A stretch of DNA of 64,000 nt from Neoarius graeffei (GCF_027579695.1 NC_083596.1:50859257-50923256), one strand, 5' to 3'. Shown: positions 1 through 11,418, numbered from the stretch's first letter. Made by a program: numbers and translations. Notes: generated by a model from the letters alone, not told the origin.

Positions 1-1648
1 CTATTTTTTATGTAAAAATTTGAAAAATACTTTTTTTCAAAAATCCAAAATAGGAAAAAGGCACCAGTTCACATGTTGCTTGATATGTACACAAAGTTTC
101 ATGAAGATCTCTTCAGTAGTTTTAAAGATACGGCCCGGAAGTGAAAACGTGACCGGACGGATGGACGGAACCCGTTTCTATGAAGCAGGAAGGAAGGAGT
201 GATGATCGACACCACTGTCTTTACAAGAGAAGAGCAGAGGAACGCCGCTGTTTACGGACTTTAACAGGAACTAAAATATACATAAACATACAAATTTACA
301 TATTTCCAGATATTCCAATGAAATTTGCGCTTCCCGGTGCACTCCGGTTATCAATAAACATATTCTATTACAGCACAGTGATAAAAAACAGACCGAAAGA
401 CAAATTAATGCAAAAAATAGAAGGATGATGTTCAGGATGAACGTGTCGTGATGTTAGATATGAAACATGTTCATATAAACTCATACCCTGATCAGCTAAA
501 TCAACTTTAAGTGTAAATGATTTTTTAACAGTTGTAAAACCTGTAAAATGATGCAGAGTTCAATAAATTGGCAGCAAATAAACACATTTTCAAAATACAA
601 CATTCATTCATTGAGTTGTTAATAGAATCCATAAAAACAACACAAAGAATTTTGTGTGTTGATGAAAGTTTAGAATGACAATTTTTTTTTTGGACTGAAT
701 TATTTTTTACAAATTTTTATTTATACGCAAAAACAACACTAATTTTTCAAAGGCAACAACAGAATCAAATGAATATACTAATAAAAAATAAAGTGAATTA
801 ATATTTTTATTAGCAAGCATAATTTTTTGTATTATTTATGTATTATTTATTATTTTTTATTATTCTTTATGTTTACATTTATTTATTTTTATTATTTATG
901 TATTTATATATTTTTATATATTTATTCATATTATTTATTTATTTATTTGTTTGTTTGTTTGTTTTGCTGAAGTAAATATGATTTCATAATACTGATGCAC
1001 TGGGTTTCTCTTTTCTTTTTTGATAAAGAGATTAGCAGTAATTGTTTTTTAAAAGAAAGTTATTTTCTGATTTTTTTTTGAGAAAAAAGTTAAACAGCTG
1101 GAATGGTTGTTTGTAAATGTATATATTTCTATTTAAAAGTAAAACATGTTGAATTTTTGGTGATTTTCCTTCGACTGCGAGCTCATTTCGCACCATAACC
1201 AGCTCCTGGAGCCGTTTTCATTTTTCAGTCAGTATGTTGTCATGTTCAGAATCCAGCCCTTTTTTTCTCATGATGTTTTGTGGACAAAAAAAAAAACAGT
1301 GTTTTATTTAAAAAAAAATAAATTTAGTGACGATGTGATAAACAATCAGAGACACAGCTATGCAGTTTCTCGGTCACATGACAAGCTGCCTTTTTTTTCT
1401 TTTGCGAATTAACTTTCAAAGACAGCGCAAAGGAACGACTGTTTATAGCTGCTATTACGTAAGTGAAAAAACTTAACACTAATTATAAAATTAATTATAA
1501 CTATAAACAGGATATAAAATCATATGACATGTTCGTTAATAAATAAAAAAAGTTGTGATTGTTGCCAAATGGCTGTCGTCAGCCGAATAAAACACTTACA
1601 CAAATCAGGCTCTTATGAATATTTAAATTTATGCACATGTACGCAAAA
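1..1648. other. AT-rich non-coding stretch
   Basis: I see no exon, RNA gene or intact mobile element here. The stretch is AT-rich with poly-T and ATTT-type low-complexity runs around 830-960. If the lectin-like gene at 2.1-5.1 kb continues, this is intron or the region holding its missing lectin-domain exons, but I could not find a C-type lectin fold motif on the minus strand. Confidence 0.4.
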
Positions 1649-1890
1649 CCCTTCGTTTCTACATGCCCCGCCCCATCGACACTTCATCTGCCTCCAGAAA
1701 ACAGACTGACTCGCATATTTCATTCATAACATTTTTAACACAAATATATATCTCAGAGCATTTTATTTTTATTTTGAAACCAAACAATATGTTTATGCAA
1801 ATGAACATGCTAATATTAATGAGCAAAATTAACAGGTGATTAAAATGTGCAGAAAATCAACATGTCGGGCTGAAACACAGTTCTGAAGTT
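1649..1890. repeat. Copy A of a duplicated non-coding block
   Basis: This block (ACATGCCCCGCCCC, then CATTCATAACATTTTTAAC, then TTATGCAAATGAACATGC and AACATGTCGGGCTG) is matched in order by a second copy at 5536-5665 plus 7379-7510. The second copy is split by a 1.7-kb composite transposon. It looks like a local segmental duplication older than that insertion. Confidence 0.6.
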
Positions 1891-2113
1891 TGCTGATGTT
1901 GTTCAGGTGTGTAACGGTACCTTCACTCCACCGCATCATTCATTACTTCCCCATAACAGCACAACACACGCGTTATTCTTTATGAATTCATGTGAGGAAG
2001 TAAAGCAGTGTGAAGTAAAAACAGGAGAAATCTGGAGCTTCTGTAAAATTCAACACTTTCCTCATCATATGTTGTTGTTATTGGGGATTATTTTGCAATG
2101 ATATGATTATTAC

Positions 2114-2275
2114 CTCCTGTTACTGGGAAACATTGTGAGAGATGTTGTTTGGTGTCTTCCAGGTTTTGCTGCAGTTTGTTTATTTCTGTGAGGAGGTTGG
2201 TGTAATTGTTCTGCAGCTGTTTTTTCTCCTCGATCAGAAGGCTGATGTTGGTCTGGTTGTCGATTTTTGTGTTGG
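2114..2275 (-). CDS. Lectin-like receptor exon 3 (coiled-coil neck)
   Basis: This 162-bp exon (54 codons) has a strong TTTATTCTCTTTCAG acceptor and a GTAATA donor. It encodes heptad-like Leu/Ile spacing ([12 protein letters not shown] and [12 protein letters not shown]) with NQT and NYT sequons. This is the trimerising stalk typical of C-type lectin receptors. Confidence 0.6.
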
Positions 2276-4420
2276 CTGAAAGAGAATAAACAGTGATGGA
2301 AATGTAAAGGTCACTGTCCAAGTGAAATGGTCTTTATAAAGGGGATGGATGAAACTTCTCAGACATCTCAAACATCGTGGTCACTTCATGACCATTAACC
2401 AGGTTCTTCAGAACTCGATGCACAAAAACACAGGACTTTGCTGGTTGTTTCTGTCTGTGTAATTATCCTGTCTACAACCCCGATTCCAAAAAAGTTGGGA
2501 CAAAGTACAAATTGTAAATAAAAACGGAATGCAATGATGTGGAAGTTTCAAAATTCTATATTTTATTCAGAATATAACATAGATGACATATCAAATGTTT
2601 AAACTGAGAAAATGTATCATTTAAAGAGAAAAATTAGGTGATTTTAAATTTCATGACAACAACACATCTCAAAAAAGTTGGGACAAGGCCATGTTTCCCA
2701 CTGTGAGACATCCCCTTTTCTCTTTACAACAGTCTGTAAACGTCTGGGGACTGAGGAGACAAGTTGCTCAAGTTTAGGGAGAGGAATGTTAACCCATTCT
2801 TGTCTAATGTAGGATTCTAGTTGCTCAACTGTCTTAGGTCTTTTTTGTCATATCTTCCGTTTTATGATGCGCCAAATGTTTTCTATGGGTGAAAGATCTG
2901 GACTGCAGGCTGGCCAGTTCAGTACCCGGACCCTTCTTCTACGCAGCCATGATGCTGTAATTGATGCAGTATGTGGTTTGGCATTGTCATGTTGGAAAAT
3001 GCAAGGTCTTTCCTGAAAGAGACGTCGTCTGGATTGGAGCATATGTTGCTCTAGAACCTGGATATACCTTTCAGCATTGATGGTGTCTTTCCAGATGTGT
3101 AAGCTGCCCATGCCACACGCACTAATGCAACCCCATACCATCAGAGATGCAGGCTTCTGAACTGAGCGCTGATAACAACTTGGGTCGTCCTTCTCCTCTT
3201 TAGTCCGAATGACACGGCGTCCCTGATTTCCATAAAGAACTTCAAATTTTGATTCGTCTGACCACAGAACAGTTTTCCACTTTGCCACAGTCCATTTTAA
3301 ACGAGCCTTGGCCCAGAGAAGACGTCTGCGCTTCTGGATCATGTTTAGATACGGCTTCTTCTTTGAACTATAGAGTTTTAGCTGGCAACGGCGGATGGCA
3401 CAGTGAATTGTGTTCACAGATAATGTTCTCTGGAAATATTCCTGAGCCCATTTTGTGATTTCCAATACAGAAGCATGCCTGTATGTGATGCAGTGCCGTC
3501 TAAGGGCCCGAAGATCACGGGCACCCAGTATGGTTTTCCGGCCTTGACCCTTACGCACAGAGATTCTTCCAGATTCTCTGAATCTTTTGATGATATTATG
3601 CACTGTAGATGATGATATGTTCAAACTCTTTGCAATTTTACACTGTTGAACTCCTTTCTGATATTGCTCCACTATTTGTCAGCGCAGAATTAGGGGGATT
3701 GGTGATCCTCTTCCCATCTTTACTTCTGAGAGCCGCTGCCACTCCAAGATGCTCTTTTTATACCCAGTCATGTTAATGACCTATTGCCAATTGACCTAAT
3801 GAGTTGCAATTTGGTCCTCCAGCTGTTCCTTTTTTGTACCTTTAACTTTTCCAGCCTCTTATTGCCCCGTCCCAACTTTTTTGAGATGTGTTGCTGTCAT
3901 GAAATTTCAAATGAGCCAATATTTGGCATGAAATTTCAAAATGTCTCACTTTCGACATTTGATATGTTGTCTATGTTCTATTGTGAATACAATATTAGTT
4001 TTTGAGACTTATAAATTATTGCATTCCGTTTTTATTTATAATTTATACTTTGTCCCAACTTTTTTTGGAATCGTGGTTGTACTCATCAAATCTGTTCTCT
4101 GAATTATGGCTTTTTTTTATTCCACACTCAGATCCTGGAACCTTTCAGACATTTCAGTGGAACGCAGGCCATCTGTTTTATTCCCTGCTGTCGTAATTAT
4201 CCAACAGTTTCTCATTTATACCACACACTTCCACAGGTAAAGCCGAGAACCTGAGTTTAGTGGAGTGTCATGAGATTAATAAAATAAAGCGTCACTGAAT
4301 CGACGTGTGAACGTACCGTACAGCCGCAGGGTCACGTTCAGCATCACTTGCAGGACACACAGCAGCCCAAAACTCACGCCAACCAGCCTGTAGGTCCTGA
4401 AACGGGCCTTTTCACTGCCT

Positions 4421-4467
<47 letters not shown>

Positions 4468-5124
4468 TAACAGGACAAAATGACTTGTGAGGACCTTCGA
4501 TAATTAATGCTAAGATGCACCTGAATCTCGCCCTTAACCTTAACCTCAGTGACCAAAAACAAACATTTCAATTCTTTTATTTAGATATATTTTTAAACAA
4601 AAGCTGCAATTAATTAAAAAGTACTTTTCCACAATAAAATTGGACCCCAAATGCCAAAAGTCCCCACAAGGTCAAAACTCTCAGATCTTCCTGTCCTCGT
4701 CCTCACCAAGAAATAAAACCATAACCCCCCCACCCCCACCCACCCCCCCACTCCTGTCAGTGTAGAACCTGAACATTTCTCATAAATTATCTTTGAAATT
4801 ATAAGCACTTTTCGAAAGTATCTGATCCTCAGTGTGTTGTCATAACAGCACATACTGTACATGAGCTGCCAATGAATCACACAAAGTTTTTCATTACCTC
4901 ACGTTTCAGACCACATCTGGATACGAATATTCATGAGATCATTATCTAGAAGTCCAATAACTTAGAAGCCCGTTTCTTAAGAACAATACGCTGCCTTACA
5001 ATCTATAAAATAAATCATACTGTAAATCCAAACCATTTTTGAAACAGATCTTACCTCCAGGAGAAACGCTCTTCACTCCTGGATTAACGTTTGCATACGT
5101 TTGACCTTCGCCACTCACTGCCAT
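2114..5124 (-). CDS. C-type-lectin-like type II membrane receptor, 5' part (3 exons)
   Basis: Three phase-1 exons join in frame: 5055-5124 (start exon), 4317-4418 (membrane exon) and 2114-2275 (neck exon), with acceptors ending AG and donors GTAAG, GTACGT and GTAATA. Together they give a short cytosolic tail, one hydrophobic segment ([15 protein letters not shown]) and an extracellular heptad-rich neck with N-glycosylation sites (NQT, NYT). This layout is that of teleost CD209/asialoglycoprotein-receptor-like proteins, usually cell-surface glycan receptors of leukocytes. The tail has TYANV, a YxxV tyrosine motif but not a strict ITIM. The lectin domain itself is not in the window, so the family call is inference from architecture. 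A Tc1 element sits in intron 2. Confidence 0.6.
2475..4079 (-). mobile_element. Tc1-like transposon, family 1 (copy 1)
   Basis: The element is flanked by TA (2473-2474 and 4080-4081). Its termini are inverted (CAACCCCGATTCCAAAAAAG at the left; the right end reads CAACCACGATTCCAAAAAAA on the other strand) and contain internal AGTTGGGACAAAGTA direct-repeat-like motifs. At 1605 bp it has the usual full Tc1 length. It sits in intron 2 of the lectin-like gene. A copy about 98 percent identical over the shared part begins at 63513. Confidence 0.9.
2644..3717 (-). pseudogene. Tc1 transposase, two nonsense codons
   Basis: Reading from ATG at 3717 gives a short start, a TGA at 3679-3681, then an open frame to a second TGA at 2848-2850, then an in-frame tail to 2644. 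Between the stops are the N-terminal helix-turn-helix ([18 protein letters not shown]), LWSDESKFE and [11 protein letters not shown] (the two catalytic Asp) and [11 protein letters not shown] (catalytic Glu). Both stops could be CGA-to-TGA CpG decay. The protein is therefore unlikely to be active from this copy. Confidence 0.85.
4317..4418 (-). CDS. Lectin-like receptor exon 2 (transmembrane)
   Basis: This 102-bp exon reads a basic, juxtamembrane FRTYRLVG and then a hydrophobic helix with a Cys. The acceptor is preceded by a long (GT)n on the coding strand (4421-4468) instead of a normal pyrimidine tract. The donor is GTACGT. The exon keeps phase 1 on both sides. Confidence 0.6.
4421..4468. 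repeat. (CA)n microsatellite
   Basis: A near-perfect CA tract of about 46 bp that touches the acceptor of the lectin-like exon 2. Confidence 0.95.
5055..5124 (-). CDS. Lectin-like receptor exon 1 (cytosolic tail)
   Basis: ATG at 5124 gives [16 protein letters not shown] and then a basic/serine stretch, ending one base into a Gly codon before a GTAAGA donor. There is no signal peptide, consistent with a type II membrane protein. A (GA)n tract at 5155-5192 lies just upstream of the start codon. The start is chosen because no upstream in-frame ATG with an acceptor is visible and the phase fits the next exon. Confidence 0.55.
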
Positions 5125-5149
5125 GGTTTATTTCATCTGTGCAGCTCTT

Positions 5150-5154
<5 letters not shown>

Positions 5155-5192
<38 letters not shown>
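5155..5192. repeat. (GA)n microsatellite
   Basis: A pure GA tract about 30 bp upstream of the lectin-like start codon, so in the presumed 5' UTR or promoter. Confidence 0.95.
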
Positions 5193-5196
<4 letters not shown>

Positions 5197-5535
5197 ATGA
5201 AAAAAAACAGTTACAAAATAGTGACATGTTCAAACTTCCCAGATTTCCTCAACTGTCAGTTATAAGACAGGAAGTTACATCACCATGTGTACACATGACA
5301 AGTAACAACAACAACAACAACAACAACTCTAGAATGGTTTCATAGTGTGCGAATGTTGTAAATGTTCCAATTTATGTGGAATGTTCTAAACAAATATGAA
5401 ATAAGCCGAAGTGTCAGTCATTCTGCTCATAAACCAACTGCTGGAACACGACCCACAAAATCATCGTGATGCTGGACAAAACAAAACAAAACAAAACCAT
5501 CAGACACAAAAAAAGAGCAGAAATCCACATCCTAT

Positions 5536-5665
5536 GAAAACCCTTAATTTCTGTATGCCCCGCCCCCTCCCCCCCTCCCCCCCCCACTAAGTCGACACTC
5601 CATTTACATCCAGAAAACAGATCGACTCGAATATTTCATTCATAACATTTTTTAACGCTAATCTA
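5536..5665. repeat. Copy B (left part) of the duplicated non-coding block
   Basis: Matches 1649-1735 (TGCCCCGCCCC, then ATCCAGAAAACAGA, then CATTCATAACATTTTTTAAC). The match stops exactly at the TA where the composite element at 5666 begins and resumes at 7379. Confidence 0.6.
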
Positions 5666-5720
5666 CAGTACTGTGCAAAAGTCTTAGCCCCCCCATTTTT
5701 TCATACAAACTTTTTTCATT

Positions 5721-6066
5721 CATCTCATTATCTGTAGCCGCTTTATCCTGTTCTACAGGGTCGCAGGCGAGCTGGATCCTATCCCAGCTGACTACAGGCG
5801 AAAGGTGGGGTTCACCCTGGACAAGTCGCCAGGTCATCACAGGGCTGACACATAGACACAGACAACCATTCACACTCACATTCACACCTACGCTCAATTT
5901 AGAGTCACCAGTTAACCTAACCTGCATGTCTTTGGATTGTGGGGGAAACCGGAGCACCCGGAGGAAACCCACGCGGACATGGGGAGAACATGCAAACTCC
6001 GCACAGAAAGGCCCTCGCCGGCCACGAACCCGGACCTTCTTGCTGTGAGGCAACAGCGCTAACCAC
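5721..6066 (-). mobile_element. tRNA-derived SINE (copy 1)
   Basis: Reverse-oriented copy of the SINE family described in full at 14740. It is truncated at its tRNA end (ends in CTAACCAC) and carries small deletions in the B-box region. It lies inside the Tc1-like element. Confidence 0.85.
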
Positions 6067-6256
6067 AAACTTTGTTATAGACTTCTATTTTATGACGTAC
6101 ACCTTCATTATCGAGTCAAAACATTACAAAAACATTTTAGAGTTCAAAACATTTAATTTTGTGCTGGAAAAAAAATGTTACAGAAAAAAAGTTTGTATCT
6201 GAGCAGCAGATTCCATCCATAAGAGAGCACTATTCAGATGAAAAAATAAACCATAA

Positions 6257-7108
6257 CAAGGGCGTAGCTGGTGGTGGGGGGGTCCTGGGGTGCCCGTGAC
6301 ACCCCCCCCCGCTTTGTTGGATCATACATTTTTTCAATAGCCGCATAAGAATGTTAGAAAAGTGGCCACTGTAATTTTTCTAACATTTTTTTTTTAACTA
6401 GATTGTCACCTCAGCCTCATTAGGGTTTCTATAACCTTGTATGGACTTCCTGTGGTTTGGGTGCGAAAACCCAGTTCTGCGCAAGTGCAACACGATCGCA
6501 CTAGAAAGCATGGCCAAGCTGCCAGTGTAGCTGCAGTCTTTTTAGTTGCGAATTACGAGTATTTCCTCATGTTAATAATTCGCCGTGTCAAAACAAGCGA
6601 AACTTACCTCCTTCTTTCGACGTGAAGAGAGGTCAGCAATTTATTATAGATTTTTTTCCATCAAAGTTGCATTTTGTGGCTTCGAAGCTAAGTGTTAGTG
6701 CCGTTTCTAGAACACAACATCAAGAAAATGTGGAAGAAACAGCAATAATGGAAGAGCCGGTTTCTAAGCTGCCTAAAACTAGCAATGGTAATTATTTTTG
6801 TTACATATTTTTCATAGTTTTATTCTAGTACTAAGTCAATTTTTTGATCTGCACTGGTTGAGCTCTGCATCGGCTGACTCGGGTAAGATGTCGAGCCGCT
6901 CTCCATACACTGCCGGATAAAGCTGATTTGGCCGAATCATTGTCCGACATCTCAACAGCTCGCAACGTGAGATGAAAGAATGATGCAAAGACCGCGTTAT
7001 TTTCTCAAATGTATTCAGTGTATTTTTTCATTTACAAACGTGCGGGTATGGACTCAGGCTGCCAGGATGTCTGTGACCCCCCTTTGACAAATCCTAGCTA
7101 CGCCCCTG
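6257..7108. mobile_element. hAT-like element remnant
   Basis: The termini are inverted: CAAGGGCGTAGCTGG at the left and CAGGGGCGTAGCTAGG read from the right. The 8-bp flanks share only CATAA, so the target duplication is decayed. A short frame near 6622 (KRGQQFIIDFFPSK) resembles the start of TTF-finger hAT transposases. It is deleted and inactive. Confidence 0.6.
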
Positions 7109-7378
7109 CATAATGAAGGCTAGTGGAAAATTTTTGGTGTAAAATGAAGGAATGTGACAGTCAAAGTGTCCAGAAGAACTGTGGCTGGTTCTGTGAGATG
7201 CTCAGGAAAACCTACAGATCCTTATCCTTATTTCCTTATCAAACTGCACTCACTGGATCTGAGACGGAGATTTTTATTGGATTTTTTAAAAAGTTGAAAC
7301 GTTTCATTTCATTATTTTTAAGCTGTTTTTGGTCGAGAGCATTTCTTGACATGTGCCTGAGACTTTTGCACAGGACTG

Positions 7379-7510
7379 TGTGTATCAGAATTTTATAAAG
7401 TTGATTCTGAAACAAAAGTGAGTAATTTATGCAAATGAACCTGCTAATATTAATTAGCAAAACTAATGAGTGAATAAAATGCACAAAAATTCAACATGTA
7501 GGGCTGTAAT
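7379..7510. repeat. Copy B (right part) of the duplicated block
   Basis: Matches 1740-1880 (TTTATGCAAATGAACCTGC, then AACATGTAGGGCTG). It resumes copy B after the composite element. Confidence 0.6.
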
Positions 7511-8015
7511 ACATAAAAAAAACAAACACATAAAAACCAAATCAAACACTACAAATTAATTATGAATTTTGTTGTTGCTGCTATACAAATATAATTATAT
7601 TAATATAATGCACAACCATTATTGTGATTACTGCTACTACTATGAAAATAAATAAATAAATAAATAAATAATAAGAGGAAGAAGAATATAAACTTACACA
7701 GCATTTTTCTCAAATCCAGTCACGTTATAAAATTGACAAATAAATATTTACATAAAGCAGTGAATTTAATTTTAATTTAATTCTTTTTTTATTAATAATA
7801 TGTATTTACGAGGTTAAAGGTATGACATGTAATGTAAAAATCTAACACACACACACACACAGTGTGGGTTTTTTTCAGTTAAAAGAAATTCTTTGCTACA
7901 ACAGAATATAATTTGCTCTTGATTTAATATTCATACAAACTTGACTTCTGGATTCATTAAAAGCACTTTCATCACTCAGGTGCTACGTGTTTAATCTGTG
8001 TTTAATGCCTCACGC

Positions 8016-8020
<5 letters not shown>

Positions 8021-8065
<45 letters not shown>
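8021..8065. repeat. (TG)n microsatellite
   Basis: About 22 pure TG units. Confidence 0.95.
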
Positions 8066-8067
<2 letters not shown>

Positions 8068-9230
8068 TGTTAATGAAGGAAACTGTGAACTCTCCTTGGC
8101 CCCTGTTAAGCGAAGCACTGTTTTCAAAACAGCTCGAAAAATGTTACACACCAAATCGTGGAGGTTTCGTCAACCTTCATCTCGCAGAGAGCAGGTTACA
8201 TCAGCTTTTAACAAAAGCCCTTGAGATGGATCGAGGGAACGTGTTGGTTATGGGAATGGAGATGATTTGTATGTTTATATTGTAATCTGGTGGCAGCTGG
8301 TGGTTATTAAACAGAGGAAGCACGACTTTGTACGATGGTCCAGAACGTGAGATCTGTAACACGAACACTCGGGATATACTGTAAGAATGAGCTCGTTCTA
8401 ACACGTCATCACTCATTCACAGGGGTTCAGGATCGAAACGTGTGTCTTCGCATCCTTTGTGCTTCGTATTTCGGCAACACGCGGTGCACTATGAGACGCG
8501 GATGGTGAACTCAAAACGGGCAAAATGTTGAGTGTGAAACGCTGCACACGTCTCGTCCTCTATATTCGCCGTCTCGGCTGTGTAGCGGAAGAGGAGGGAC
8601 CACTGACCTGTCTGATGGCAACATCATTTCCATGTCACGTAAAATATCTCTGCACACAAGCGAGGAACGTTAAAAAGCGTTTATTTTGAATGTCGTGACA
8701 ATCAGGGTCAAATGTTGTTGCGATTGTTAAATGTTATTTCCTGTAAGCGCACAACTTGCTGTGTTCGGTTAGAAGTGTCAGATTAATAATAAACACGGCT
8801 AATCAGTTCCGCTGAACCAGACAGCGAAAAGGCTAAACCTTATTGTTCTTCCTGATATTTGAATTAAAGTCTTGCGTATTGGTCTGCCCTTGTCTTTACG
8901 TTTCAGTCTTCTATTTTGGTCCAAGAAGTAGCAAAGTTACAAGCTGAAGAAGGAAGTGATGCTTAGAAACAACACATTTCAGAAATTAAACTAACAGAAT
9001 ACTTTATTTACTACACAGTTTACTTACAATATTTATAACTCAGACATAATTCAGACTCCACCCGATTCCAACTGGCGCCTCTGATCAGTCACATTCATTT
9101 CTGAGCCACCAATTGGCAGCTGGTTACAAGGCTCCGCCCCTTTGAGAGAGGAAAACAAAAAACATGCTGCCTTTTTTTTTCTGTTCCACACTCTATTTGA
9201 TCACAGTGAACCCATGCTTTTGGGCGTGGC

Positions 9231-9419
9231 TCAAAATGACACATTAAAGCCTGTTGTCCAATGAGGGTTCATCTGTCCTCCGATGAGAACAGCGAGGAGA
9301 AGAATACCAAACAGACAGCACAATATCACACTGAGAAACCTGGTCACCTGATTGGCTAAAATGCCAAACTCCACCAGGACTGATGGAGAATAATCTCGAC
9401 ACTTTGGTAAAAATTTCAC
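9231..9419 (-). other. Unassigned small hydrophobic frame
   Basis: A 62-codon frame with one strongly hydrophobic segment (LSVILCCLFGILLLAVLIGG) after an internal CAATCAG that could serve as an acceptor (CAG followed by GTGACCAGG). It could be a membrane exon of another receptor gene or chance. I do not recognise it and found no neighbouring exons that join in frame. Confidence 0.2.
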
Positions 9420-9471
9420 TGCCGTAGTTTAGCGAAGTGTTCGCTGAAGCCAGGCTTCCTGTGGACTCTTA

Positions 9472-10384
9472 GGGTGTATTCAGACCAGGATAGTTCGATA
9501 GTTCACTTGCTTTGGTCCGAACCAAATGTTTTTTTTTTATTTTTTCATTTTGGTGCGGTTCGCTTTCACACTGTACATTTTAGTAAGCGGACCAAAATCT
9601 GTCAACAAAGCCACGTGCCCTGAGGTCGTTCAGCTATTGGTCAGAGACGACACGCGCACAAAGCGTTAAGTTCAAAAGTAGTCACGGAGGATAGCGCTGA
9701 TGAGCGCACATCATGTTGTGACCGTTCTGGCTCTTCACGCAAGTCGCTAGTACCACCACTTTTTGAAAGAATGTCCCTGATTTTAATGTAGGTCTGACGG
9801 AGTTTCTTCACTTTTAGCCGACATTGTTCTGGGGAGCGCGTGAACCCCTTCTCCTTCATTTTCTCACTGAATACAGCAAACACGTTGGCATTTTTGTGTG
9901 TTCTCTCCAAAAGCTCAGATATGTGGACATCTGCCCATATATCCACAAGGGTGCGCGTTTCTTCCTCGGCCCACGTTTGCCCCCTACTCATTTTTTGTAC
10001 TCTGTAGTCTAGCCTACCACTGGTCTGAATGACTGAACGACTGTTGTAAGGTTCCCTTGACAACCGAAACAGTGTTTGCGCTTTGCGGTGGAGTGTCAAG
10101 ACTCTTTCCCATAATGCTCGACAAACGACGGAAGCTCCCGAGGTACAAAAAAGCAAAACTGTCGGATTAGGTCCGGTCTGCTTTCACACCTCCAAAAGGT
10201 CCGCACCAGGGTTCCTTTGGTCCGGACCGAGTCCGACCTTGCAGCTCGGTCTCGGTCCGCTTGTTTGGTCCGGACCAGAGTTCGGTGGTTTGTATTCAGA
10301 CCAACCCAAAAGGTCCGGACCAAGGGAAATTTGGTTCGTTTGGTCGTTTGGTCCGGACCAAACAACGTAGGTGTGAATACGCCC
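9472..10384. mobile_element. PIF/Harbinger-type element
   Basis: Inverted termini GGGTGTATTCAGACC and (from the right) GGGCGTATTCACACC, with a TTA target duplication (9469-9471, 10385-10387), the TWA target of PIF/Harbinger. Its right half is rich in GGTCCGGACC-type palindromes. It carries a Myb/SANT-like frame but no DDE nuclease. Confidence 0.8.
9641..9991 (-). pseudogene. Myb/SANT-like DNA-binding frame of a Harbinger element
   Basis: From ATG at 9991 the frame reads a trihelix/Myb-type domain: TWAEEETRTLVDIWAD, then a second helix around VFAVFSEKMKEKG and a third at QCRLKVKKLRQTYIKI. Such proteins are the second gene of Harbinger elements and help the nuclease bind the ends. The partner nuclease is absent, and the frame runs into unrelated sequence at the C-terminus, so I treat it as a remnant. 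Confidence 0.6.
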
Positions 10385-10504
10385 TTAAAGCAGCTGTGCT
10401 GTAATTTATTCAGCTGAGGTTTAACTGATAAGATTTACACTGTTATGAGTTCTTGAATTGGTCACATGACTCTTTGCACATTGAGTTTCTAAGAAACTGG
10501 TTCA

Positions 10505-10506
10505 TT

Positions 10507-10550
<44 letters not shown>

Positions 10551-10551
10551 T
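10505..10551. repeat. (TTTC)n microsatellite
   Basis: About 11 TTTC units. Confidence 0.95.
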
Positions 10552-10554
10552 ATT

Positions 10555-11180
10555 GCTTTTCTTTCGAACAATTCATGACGGAGGCCTTGAAAAAGCTCCG
10601 TGGAACTGGGATTCGTATTTCTTTCCATTTTTCAACCAGTGAAACAGTCACTAACAGGACGTTGTCCCCCTCAGCGAAGACATCAGTGACAGGAAATTCA
10701 GAGCTCAGCGTGCACAAACAAATACAACCAGAAAATATCAAACCAACACAAGAAATTTATTTCACTTCATTAAAAAAAAACCCCACACATCTCTTCCTAA
10801 AGCCCCATGAGCTCCAGTGTGACATTTACACCTTTAAACTCTTCTCCGATTCTCATGGTACAGAGTTTTACAGTAGAATGAACAGTAATCAGCCTGTAGG
10901 ACCTGATAAACAAACAAACAAACAAATGAAAAAACAAACAGTTATTTCACTAATTCAATCTGCAGAAAAAATATATCTGTGGATAATGTGGAACCTGGAA
11001 ACGTTTACTTATAAAATCTCAACGTTAACATTTCTAGGTAGCTAATAGCACTAAGTGGTTGTCATGGTAACGTTATGAAGAGCTTAGGAGACATGGGAGT
11101 GTTTCTAATCTGCATATCTGTGCATATTCATCGAGTCCGACGAGTTTAACCTTTATAGGGTATAAAGCGTTCACTGTGAA
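10555..11180. other. Non-coding stretch, no supported gene
   Basis: Open frames exist on both strands but none shows a recognisable domain, splice pattern or codon signature. I see no repeat family here. Confidence 0.35.
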
Positions 11181-11199
11181 CATTAGAAGTAGAAATCAG

Positions 11200-11305
11200 A
11201 ACACACACACACACACACACACACACAGCATCCTACCATTGTCCCTACGACACATTTCCCTTGTGGGAACCATAATTTTTGCCCTCATAATGTCTTTCAT
11301 CCTCA

Positions 11306-11353
<48 letters not shown>

Positions 11354-11379
11354 CCATTTAAGTTCCTTATCTCTGCTAT

Positions 11380-11415
<36 letters not shown>
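11200..11415. repeat. (CA)n, (CA)n and (CT)n microsatellite cluster
   Basis: CA tracts at about 11200-11227 and 11310-11351 and a CT tract at about 11383-11415. The sequence between them is unremarkable. Confidence 0.9.

Positions 11416-11418
<3 letters not shown>

Larger units (their letters stand above)
5666..7378. mobile_element. Tc1-like non-autonomous element carrying a SINE and a hAT
   Basis: The left end reads CAGTACTGTGCAAAAGTCTTAG and the right end, inverted, CAGTCCTGTGCAAAAGTCTCAG. The target is TA on the left and TG on the right, probably a decayed TA. No transposase frame remains. Inside are a SINE copy (5721-6066) and a hAT-like element (6257-7108), so this is a three-part composite. 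Confidence 0.75.
7520..9470. other. Intergenic stretch, no supported gene
   Basis: AT-rich sequence with an (AAAT)n patch at 7650-7675, a short CA run near 7845-7860 and a (TG)n tract at 8021-8065. One small hydrophobic frame on the minus strand (9231-9419) is listed separately. I see nothing else here. Confidence 0.4.
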
